Part shown: positions 1-5,029 of the stretch, piece by piece | Numbering within the stretch: position 1 is the first letter of the stretch | Layout of the letters: each line of letters begins with the position of its first letter | Source of the DNA: Kiritimatiellia bacterium | GTDB lineage: Bacteria > Verrucomicrobiota > Kiritimatiellia > RFP12 > UBA1067 | DNA: 5,029 bases | NCBI GenBank assembly: GCA_017547265.1 | Contig: JAFYQC010000243.1 | Coordinates: 1 to 5,029 of the forward strand | Reading direction: 5' to 3' | Notes under the pieces: generated by a model | Databases searched by the model: none | What the model was told of the DNA's origin: nothing | Seen by the model: the letters and a program-made list of their open reading frames with translations, nothing else | Position numbers and translations under genes: made by a program

Positions 1-1
1 C

Positions 2-1495
2 GTGTGCCGTACCGGCATCGGAATGTCGCTGGCCGCAAACCGCTTCCAGAACGTCCGTGCCGCCGTCTGTGCTACGACCGACGCGGCAACGATCACCCGC
101 CAGCACAACGGCGCGAACGTGCTCTGCCTCGGAGCAGACATCGTCTCTCCCGCCTATGCCGTTGAAATCGCAAAGGCGTTTATCGCGACTCCTGTCGACG
201 AGAGCGAGCGCCACGCGCGCCGCCGCTGGAAGCTCGAGCGCGCCGAGCGTCTTTCCGATTGCTCGGGGCTTATGCGCGACGATCCCGAGGTCTACGCCGC
301 GATCGAGGCGCAGACAAAGCAGGAGGACGCCGAAATCAACTTGATTGCGTCCGAGAACACCTCTTCCCGCGCATGCCGCGAGGCGGCTGGGTCTGTCCTC
401 ATGAACAAGTACGCTGAGGGCTATCCGGGGATGCGCTGGTACTCAGGCTGCCTTCCCGTCGATGCGGCTGAGGAGCTTGCGAGGAAGCGCGCGTGCGAGC
501 TTTTCGGCGCCGAGCACGCGAATGTCCAGCCCCACTGCGGCTCTGCCGCGAACATGGCGGTCTACTTCGCGACGATCAAGCCCGGCGACACGATCATGTC
601 GATGTCGCTTGATCAGGGCGGCCATCTGTCGCACGGCTCGCCTGTCAATTTCTCGGGCAAGATCTACAACATCGTTCCCTACACCGTCGACCCGAAGACG
701 GAAATGCTCGATTACGACGCAATGGAAAAACAGGCGCTTGAAATCAAGCCCAAGATCCTCCTGACTGGCGCTTCGGCCTATCCCCGCACGATAGACTTCA
801 AGCGCATCCGCGAAATCTGCGACAAGGTCGGCTGCATCATGATGGTCGACATGGCGCACATCGCCGGTCTCGTCGCCGGTGGCGCGCATCCGTCGCCTGT
901 TCCCTACGCCGACTTCGTCACGACGACGACGCACAAGACGCTCGGCGGTCCACGTGGCGGCATGGTGCTCTGCAAGGAGAAGTGGGCAAAGGCGCTCGAT
1001 TCCGCGGTGTTCCCCGGCATGCAGGGTGGCCCGCTCGAGAATATCATCGCTGCGAAGGCGGTCGTCTTCCGCGAGTGGATGAGCGAGGCGAAGAAGGGCT
1101 ATGCCCAGCAGGTCGTCAAGAACTGCCAGGTGATGTGCAAGACCGTCCAGGATCGCGGCTATCGCATCGTTTCCGGCGGCACTGACAACCACCTCTTCCT
1201 TGTTGACGTCAAGAAGTCGAAAGGCATCACCGGCAAGGAAGCCGCGGCCGCTCTTGACGCCGCCGGCATCATCGTCAACAAGAACACGATCCCCTACGAC
1301 ACCGAGTCTCCCTTCAAGACTTCCGGCATCCGCGTCGGCACTGCGTCCGCTACGACGCGCGGCATGAAGGAAGCCGAGATGATCAAGATCGGCACGTGGA
1401 TCGCCGACGTTCTCGACAATATCGCAGACACCACAGTCCAGGAGAGAGTCAAGCGCGAAGCCGCGGCACTCGTCGCGAACTTCCCTGTCCCGTAA
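2..1495 (+). CDS. glyA: RpiB-GlyA fusion: ribose-5-phosphate isomerase B C-terminus joined to complete serine hydroxymethyltransferase (5' partial)
   Basis: Residues are numbered from base 2, which is mid-gene: the GTG there encodes a Val of the RpiB core, not a start. Residues 1-80 match the second half of RpiB (ribose-5-P/ribulose-5-P isomerase): the Cys-containing loop CRTGIGMS (2-9), AANR, the [13 protein letters not shown] segment (33-45) and the HARR tail (71-74). About 65 N-terminal residues lie outside the window. With no stop between them, a full-length SHMT of about 415 residues follows from residue 83. SHMT is a cytosolic PLP enzyme that converts serine and tetrahydrofolate to glycine and methylene-THF. 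Visible motifs are NKYAEGYPG (135-143), RWYSGC (145-150), GGHLSHG with the PLP-stacking His208, VDMAH (282-286), TTTTHK with the Schiff-base Lys312, and SGIRVGT with carboxylate-binding Arg444. Trp146 replaces the first Tyr of the E. coli RYYGG motif. rpiB and glyA are near neighbours in Bacillus, so fusion is plausible. The stop overlaps the era start. CRTG in place of the usual CGTG/CGSG is odd. Confidence 0.95.
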   Translation: MCRTGIGMSLAANRFQNVRAAVCATTDAATITRQHNGANVLCLGADIVSPAYAVEIAKAFIATPVDESERHARRRWKLERAERLSDCSGLMRDDPEVYAAIEAQTKQEDAEINLIASENTSSRACREAAGSVLMNKYAEGYPGMRWYSGCLPVDAAEELARKRACELFGAEHANVQPHCGSAANMAVYFATIKPGDTIMSMSLDQGGHLSHGSPVNFSGKIYNIVPYTVDPKTEMLDYDAMEKQALEIKPKILLTGASAYPRTIDFKRIREICDKVGCIMMVDMAHIAGLVAGGAHPSPVPYADFVTTTTHKTLGGPRGGMVLCKEKWAKALDSAVFPGMQGGPLENIIAAKAVVFREWMSEAKKGYAQQVVKNCQVMCKTVQDRGYRIVSGGTDNHLFLVDVKKSKGITGKEAAAALDAAGIIVNKNTIPYDTESPFKTSGIRVGTASATTRGMKEAEMIKIGTWIADVLDNIADTTVQERVKREAAALVANFPVP

Positions 1496-2556
1496 TGGCG
1501 AAGGTCGCGACAGTCGCAGTCGTGGGGCGCACGAACGCGGGAAAGTCCACGCTCGTAAACGCGCTCGTAGGTGAGAAGGTCTCGATCGTCTCCCCAGTCG
1601 AGCAGACGACGCGCAACACGATTCGCGGCATTGTCGCAGACCCGCGCGGACAGCTTGTCCTCCTAGACACGCCCGGCCTCCACAAGGCCGTCGGCACCCT
1701 CGGCACGCTTCTCAACCGCATGGCGCGCAGAAGTGCTGCCGGAACTGACATCACTTGCGTAGTTTTCGACGCATCGCAGGAACCGCAGCTCGAGGACATC
1801 GGCTGGATGCAGCGCGTCGCAAAGGAAAAGCCCGAGAAGGTTGTATTCGTCCTTAACAAGGCCGACAAGGCGCCTTTCTTCGAGAAGATGTTCCGCGACG
1901 CCTGGCAAGAGGCGTGTGGGACAAGTGGGAGTTCAGAGTTGGAGTTGGAGAAAGGGGTCAGGAGTCAGTACGCAGGGGTCAGGGGTCAGAGTGGGAGTTC
2001 AGAGTTGGAGTTGGAGAAAGGAGTCAGGGGTCAGGAGTCAGGGGTCAGGGGGCAGAGTGGGAGTTCAGAGTTGGAGTTGGAGAAAGGAAGAATTCCTCTT
2101 TGGGTCAAGTCTATTTCCACGACCGAGGGGGGCGCGAAGCCGGTTCTCGATGCGCTTTTTGGCTTTGCCGAGGAAGGCGAGCTCCTTTTTGACGAAGACA
2201 TTGTGACGGACTATCCGCGCAAGCTCGCGATAGCCGACGTGATTCGCGAGAAGTATCTCGCCCATCTACACCAGGAGCTGCCGCACGAACTAGGCATAAT
2301 TGTAAAGCGCGTCATTGACGAGGGGTCGCGCTGGAAGTCAGAGGCCGAGGTGCTCGTCAACCGTCCTTCGCAGAAGCCGATAGTCATCGGCAGGGCGGCG
2401 TCCACGATAAAGGCCGTTCGCAAGGCGGCGGAGCGCGAACTGAAGGAAGTGTTCGGCGTGCCTGTCTCGCTGGAACTCTGGGTGAACGTCGAGCCCAACT
2501 GGATGAAGAACCAGAAGCTACTCGCGGAAATGGGCTACCTTGGAGGGTTGGTTTAA
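1495..2556 (+). CDS. era: GTPase Era with an in-frame repeat insertion in the G domain
   Basis: Era is an essential GTPase that binds 16S rRNA near its 3' end and assists 30S subunit maturation. The ATG at 1495 shares its A with the glyA stop (TAATG) and gives 353 residues; further upstream the frame reads nonsense antiparallel to GlyA coding. G-domain motifs are G1 GRTNAGKS (11-18), G2 QTTR (37-40), G3 DTPG (58-61), G4 NKAD (121-124) and G5 around SIST (206-209), where Thr replaces the usual Ala. Residues 144-199 are a 22-residue repeat (SGSSELELEKG followed by a VRGQ-rich linker, about 2.5 copies) absent from ordinary Era. Removing it leaves about 297 residues, the normal family length. The C-terminal type II KH domain runs from about 250 to 350, with QKPIVIGRAAS at the nucleic-acid loop (GRAA instead of GxxG) and the LELWVNV...W...LAEMGY ending typical of Era. 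No strong Shine-Dalgarno is visible, so coupling to glyA is likely. All GTPase motifs are intact, so the protein is probably functional. Confidence 0.95.
   Translation: MAKVATVAVVGRTNAGKSTLVNALVGEKVSIVSPVEQTTRNTIRGIVADPRGQLVLLDTPGLHKAVGTLGTLLNRMARRSAAGTDITCVVFDASQEPQLEDIGWMQRVAKEKPEKVVFVLNKADKAPFFEKMFRDAWQEACGTSGSSELELEKGVRSQYAGVRGQSGSSELELEKGVRGQESGVRGQSGSSELELEKGRIPLWVKSISTTEGGAKPVLDALFGFAEEGELLFDEDIVTDYPRKLAIADVIREKYLAHLHQELPHELGIIVKRVIDEGSRWKSEAEVLVNRPSQKPIVIGRAASTIKAVRKAAERELKEVFGVPVSLELWVNVEPNWMKNQKLLAEMGYLGGLV
1924..2087 (+). repeat. 66-bp-period tandem repeat inserted in frame in era (2.5 copies)
   Basis: Three identical 32-bp cores (beginning AGTGGGAGTTCAGAG and ending GGAGAAAGG) lie at 1924-1955, 1990-2021 and 2056-2087, exactly 66 bp apart. 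The two 34-bp linkers (1956-1989, 2022-2055) differ from each other at about six positions and are built of five degenerate heptamers of the form RGTCAGG. Because 66 is divisible by three, the era frame is preserved and each unit encodes the same peptide, SGSSELELEKG plus a linker rich in V, R, G and Q. All three forward frames are free of stops across the array, while the reverse strand is full of TGA from the heptamers. The flanks (about 1915-1923 and 2088-2095) show no target-site duplication that I can recognise and no transposase gene. The pure purine-rich, hydrophilic composition contrasts with the surrounding GC-rich era sequence. Confidence 0.95.
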
Positions 2557-2592
2557 AGTTTAAAGTTAAAAGTTAAAAGTTGAAGATTGAAT
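2551..2592 (+). repeat. Heptamer array (GTTWAAA type) at the era/TPR junction
   Basis: Six consecutive 7-bp units can be read: GTTTAAA twice, GTTAAAA twice, then the diverged GTTGAAG and ATTGAAT. The AT-rich array stands out in GC-rich surroundings. It begins with the last sense codon of era (GTT), contains the era stop (TAA at 2554-2556), spans the whole 23-base gap, and runs into the first codons of the TPR gene, including its likely TTG start at 2580. It resembles the short heptanucleotide tandem repeats known between genes of some bacteria such as cyanobacteria. It has no dyad symmetry or T-tract that would make it a convincing terminator. Confidence 0.85.
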
Positions 2593-4694
2593 TTAGAGCT
2601 GTCGGAAGTTTGTTGATGGGCGTCATTGGTTTTATGGCGTCCTTCTCGGCGTTTGGCGACGAGCTTGCTATCGCGCGCGAGGCGCTTCGCGACGGGCTCT
2701 GGGATGTCGCGCGCACGCATGCCGCTAAGTCCGAAGATCCTGCCGCTCGCTTTGTCATCGCCGAGAGTTTTGCTCGCGAAGGCAAGTGGAAGGAGCTTGT
2801 CGAGGCGATCGATGGCTGGGGCAACCCTGAGGACGAGCCGTTTCTCTATTACCGTGCGCTTGCGCTTGTCGAGACGGGCAAGAATGCGCAGGCGAACTTC
2901 ATTCTTGCAGATCGCAAGTTTGCCGATCCCGCCTATTCGCGCCTCGCAACGCGTCTCAAGGCGCGTATCGCAATGTCCGAGAAGGGCGCGGCCGAGGCGC
3001 TCAAGGTTGTAAAGGACGCACCCGACGAAATTGCCGACGAAGACTCCGCGATGTTTGCGGCGGGGCTTATGGCTGCGAGTGGCGACAAGCAAGGCGCCGA
3101 GGAGATCTGGCGTGCCATTGCCGCGCGCGGCACCAACGCGAGCGAGAGGGCTTTTGCCGCGGCGAGCGTGAACCTCAATGACGAGCAGCTTCTCCGTACG
3201 GCGTATGAGCGCAGCCAGTCGTCGGAGTCGAAGCGGCGCACCGGCTATGCCCTCGGCAAGCTCCTGCTTGCGAAACCAGAGACGCTCGACGAGGGCGCGA
3301 CGATCGTGCGTTCGCTTGTGCGCGCAGCGCCAGATGCGCCCGGCGCGCGTGATGGAATGTCCGCGATAGCCGACGCGTGTCTCGATGGCGGCCGCTATGC
3401 CGAGGCCGTTGCCGCCTACAAGGAGACGTTCGAGACGTGGCCAGATGCGGCGAAATCGTCGCTTCTCCAGGACGGTCTTGGCTGGGCGCTTGAGAAACTC
3501 GGCAAGTACGACGAGGCGCTTGAGGCCTTCAGACGGGCCGAGGAGACGGCTCCCGGCGACTCCGTGCGTGCGAGGGAGATCGTCAAGCAGGGCGACGTGC
3601 TCGCCTTGTCGGGGAAAATCGACGAGTCGCTTGTCAAATACAGGACGGTGTTGGCAAAGTATCCAGCGACTGACTCTGCCGCGCGCATAAAGGACATCGT
3701 CCGCATCAGGGATCTCGAGGACCGCGGGCGCGAACTCTATCGCGAATACAGGTTTGCCGAGGCGCAGAAGGTTTTCAGGGAAGTGGCCGAGAAGGACGCT
3801 TCGCGCAAGTCGCGGATGGACTATCTCGAGGCGATGTGCCTCTACGGTCAGGGGCTCGACGAGGAAGCCGAGCGCCTCGTTCGTCGAATCGCGTCGGAGT
3901 CCGCCGACGCCGAGACTAAGTCGATGGCCGTGCTGTGGCTTGCGAAGCACTCCTACAATCGCGGCGCGTGGCAGGAGTCGCGCAAGCTCTTCTCCGAGTT
4001 TGCCGAGAAGTCTCCCGACTCGCCAGATGCGCCCGAGGCGCTCGTATGGTCGGCTCGCGCAGCGTTTGCAGAGAACGACTTTCAGGCCGCGATACAGACT
4101 GTCACGCGCCTTGCTGAGAAATATCCCAATTCACCTTCGTCGCTGCGCGGGCTTCTCGTCCAGGGCGAGGCGCTTATCGAACTTGCGCGATTCGACGAGG
4201 CGGTGCTCGTTCTTGAAAGGGTCGCTCTTGCCAACGGTGTAGACGCTGCGGACAAGCTCAGCGCAAAGCTTCTCGGCGCGGACGCGCTTTTTGCAATGGG
4301 TGCTGACAATCCTGTGCGCTACCAGGAGGCCTTCGAGGCGTATCGCGGCGTCCGCGACGGCGAGGAGCTTTCGCCTAGCCAGCGCATTTCCGTCTCCTAC
4401 AAGGCCGCGAAGACACTCGAAAAACTTAAGCGCATGGACGAAGCCATAGATCGTTACTACACGGATGTCGTCCTTGCCTATCGCATGGCGCGCACGCAAG
4501 GCGTGCGCATGGACGATGAGGCGCGCGCGGCGTTTTCGCGCGCCGCGTTCACGCTTGCCGACGAGTACGAGTCGCGCGGTCGCGACTTCCAGGCCGTACA
4601 TGTACTCGAGCTGGTTGTCGCGAGCGACGTTCCCGCATCTGTCGAGGCCGCGAAGCGCATGGAGCGCATCAAGAGGAAAGGAAACTTCCTATGA
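2580..4694 (+). CDS. Exported TPR-repeat protein upstream of an ExbB/TolQ-like gene
   Basis: This 704-residue protein has a signal peptide if it starts at the TTG at 2580: charged Lys2 and Arg6, a hydrophobic core at about 10-24, and a plausible cleavage after AFG (24-26). There is no lipobox Cys. The rest is an alpha-helical solenoid of degenerate tetratricopeptide repeats. The clearest are at about 266-325 (RYAEAVAAYKETFETWP; GKYDEALEAFRRAEETAPG), 332-361, 383-406, 412-440, 450-480 (GAWQESRKLFSEFAEKSP), 487-518, 524-550, 564-590 and 603-630. TPRs mediate protein-protein contacts; no catalytic motif is visible. The stop overlaps the start of the ExbB/TolQ-like gene (ATGA), so a role as periplasmic partner of that proton-driven complex, comparable in context to YbgF/CpoB of Tol-Pal, is a reasonable inference. 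The start is uncertain: ATG 2616 has a better upstream GGAAG but would remove the charged n-region. The array at 2551-2592 overlaps the proposed first codons. Confidence 0.85.
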   Translation: MKIEFRAVGSLLMGVIGFMASFSAFGDELAIAREALRDGLWDVARTHAAKSEDPAARFVIAESFAREGKWKELVEAIDGWGNPEDEPFLYYRALALVETGKNAQANFILADRKFADPAYSRLATRLKARIAMSEKGAAEALKVVKDAPDEIADEDSAMFAAGLMAASGDKQGAEEIWRAIAARGTNASERAFAAASVNLNDEQLLRTAYERSQSSESKRRTGYALGKLLLAKPETLDEGATIVRSLVRAAPDAPGARDGMSAIADACLDGGRYAEAVAAYKETFETWPDAAKSSLLQDGLGWALEKLGKYDEALEAFRRAEETAPGDSVRAREIVKQGDVLALSGKIDESLVKYRTVLAKYPATDSAARIKDIVRIRDLEDRGRELYREYRFAEAQKVFREVAEKDASRKSRMDYLEAMCLYGQGLDEEAERLVRRIASESADAETKSMAVLWLAKHSYNRGAWQESRKLFSEFAEKSPDSPDAPEALVWSARAAFAENDFQAAIQTVTRLAEKYPNSPSSLRGLLVQGEALIELARFDEAVLVLERVALANGVDAADKLSAKLLGADALFAMGADNPVRYQEAFEAYRGVRDGEELSPSQRISVSYKAAKTLEKLKRMDEAIDRYYTDVVLAYRMARTQGVRMDDEARAAFSRAAFTLADEYESRGRDFQAVHVLELVVASDVPASVEAAKRMERIKRKGNFL
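2604..2608 (+). promoter_or_regulatory. Possible ribosome binding site for an alternative TPR start (ATG 2616)
   Basis: GGAAG lies 7 bases before an in-frame ATG at 2616, whereas the TTG at 2580 is preceded only by AAAAG of the heptamer array. If this site is used, the protein starts MGVIGFMASFSAFG and lacks a positively charged n-region, which is unfavourable for export. I therefore prefer the TTG at 2580 and list this as a competing possibility. Confidence 0.3.
4673..4682 (+). promoter_or_regulatory. Shine-Dalgarno region of the ExbB/TolQ-like gene
   Basis: The purine run GAGGAAAGGA, inside the last codons of the TPR gene, ends 8 bases before the ATG at 4691. Together with the ATGA overlap it fixes that start and suggests the two proteins are made in coupled amounts. 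Confidence 0.65.
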
Positions 4695-5029
4695 CGATAT
4701 CAGGTGGACCCGTGTTCTGGCTGCTCGTGGCGCTTGCCGTCGCGGCGGTCGTCATTTTCTTCGAGCGCTTCTTCGAGCTTAGGCGCGTCCAAATCGACTG
4801 GCAGGACTTTGTCAAGGGCGTAATCAACGTCCTCGGCGGCGGAAATGCCGAAGAGGCGCTAGCGATATGCGAGGACACTGCCGTTCCAGTCGCAAGCGTC
4901 GTCGCGACCGCCATCCGCCACCGCGACGCCGGTGCACGCGTGTTGCGCGAGGCCGTTGATTCGCAGGGCCGCGCCGAGATAAGCCGTCTCGACCGCCGCC
5001 TTGCTGCGCTCGCTATCATAGGGCAGATA
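4691..5029 (+). CDS. MotA/TolQ/ExbB-family proton channel protein (3' partial)
   Basis: The first 113 residues are present; the window end cuts the gene. The N-terminus MTISGGPVFW is followed by a hydrophobic segment at about 9-24 and then FFERFFELRR, the pattern of the first transmembrane helix and cytoplasmic junction of ExbB/TolQ. Next come the soluble region with ALAICEDTAVPVASVVATAIR (56-76), the helix REAVDSQGRAEISRLDRRLAALAIIGQI (86-113), and the approach to the second transmembrane helix, which lies beyond the window. Members form the inner-membrane pentamer that, with ExbD/TolR, uses the proton gradient to energise TonB or Tol-Pal function. The proton-path residues in TM2/TM3 are not visible, and sequence alone does not separate ExbB from TolQ. 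The ATG overlaps the TPR stop by four bases, and an ExbD/TolR gene is expected next. Confidence 0.88.
   Translation, partial: MTISGGPVFWLLVALAVAAVVIFFERFFELRRVQIDWQDFVKGVINVLGGGNAEEALAICEDTAVPVASVVATAIRHRDAGARVLREAVDSQGRAEISRLDRRLAALAIIGQI

Noticed and set aside
443..1192. 249-codon open frame on the minus strand opposite glyA
   Set aside because: It is antisense to highly conserved SHMT motifs, including the PLP lysine region, and its translation shows no known fold or motif.
1396..1494. Upstream extension of the era frame by 33 codons
   Set aside because: The extension overlaps the end of glyA and encodes an Arg-rich, non-homologous stretch. Era homology starts right after the ATG at 1495, which sits in a typical TAATG coupling overlap.
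1924..2087. CRISPR array
   Set aside because: Cores of 32 bp separated by 34 bp superficially resemble repeat-spacer spacing. However, the spacers are near-identical low-complexity heptamers, there are only three units, the array lies in frame inside era, and no cas gene is nearby.
1841..2206. Alternative-frame open readings through the era repeat (Ser/Gly/Trp-rich peptides)
   Set aside because: They are a by-product of the repeat having no stops in any forward frame. Era homology on both sides fixes the true frame.
2551..2592. Rho-independent terminator between era and the TPR gene
   Set aside because: The spacer is a direct repeat without a GC-rich stem-loop and T-tract, and the very short gap argues for continued transcription.
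2553..3950. 465-codon open frame on the minus strand opposite era's end and the TPR gene
   Set aside because: It lies antisense to a gene with clear TPR periodicity and a signal peptide. Its translation is Arg/Leu-rich without any recognisable domain, and its C-terminus is merely the reverse complement of the AT-rich heptamer array. Long antisense frames are expected in GC-rich coding DNA.

Overview
The window is a GC-rich, wholly plus-strand, tightly packed bacterial gene cluster with four genes in about 5 kb. In order they are: a 5'-truncated RpiB-GlyA fusion (ribose-5-phosphate isomerase B joined to serine hydroxymethyltransferase), the GTPase Era, a large exported TPR-repeat protein, and the start of a MotA/TolQ/ExbB-family proton-channel protein cut by the window end. 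No RNA gene, insertion sequence, CRISPR array, clear promoter or terminator was seen. Apart from about two dozen bases between era and the TPR gene, everything is coding.

The junctions are very short: TAATG between glyA and era, 23 bases between era and the TPR gene, and ATGA between the TPR gene and the exbB/tolQ-like gene. The four genes are therefore probably transcribed together and partly translationally coupled. The first two are housekeeping functions (one-carbon/pentose metabolism; 30S ribosome assembly). The last two form an envelope module in which a periplasmic TPR protein accompanies a proton-driven motor subunit.

The exported TPR protein and the TolQ/ExbB homologue imply a diderm organism. 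The high GC, the RpiB-GlyA fusion and the simple heptamer-type repeats make me lean towards the PVC group (Kiritimatiellota/Verrucomicrobiota/Lentisphaerota-like). That assignment is inference, not something the sequence proves.

The most unusual feature lies in era. A tandem repeat with an exact 66-bp period (three identical 32-bp cores, 34-bp linkers made of RGTCAGG heptamers) is inserted in frame between the G4 (NKAD) and G5 motifs. It adds about 56 residues to a protein that would otherwise have the normal length of about 297. A second heptamer array (GTTWAAA type) lies at the era/TPR junction and supplies both the era stop codon and the likely TTG start of the next gene. Together they suggest a genome that carries 7-bp-periodic repeats in intergenic space and inside genes.
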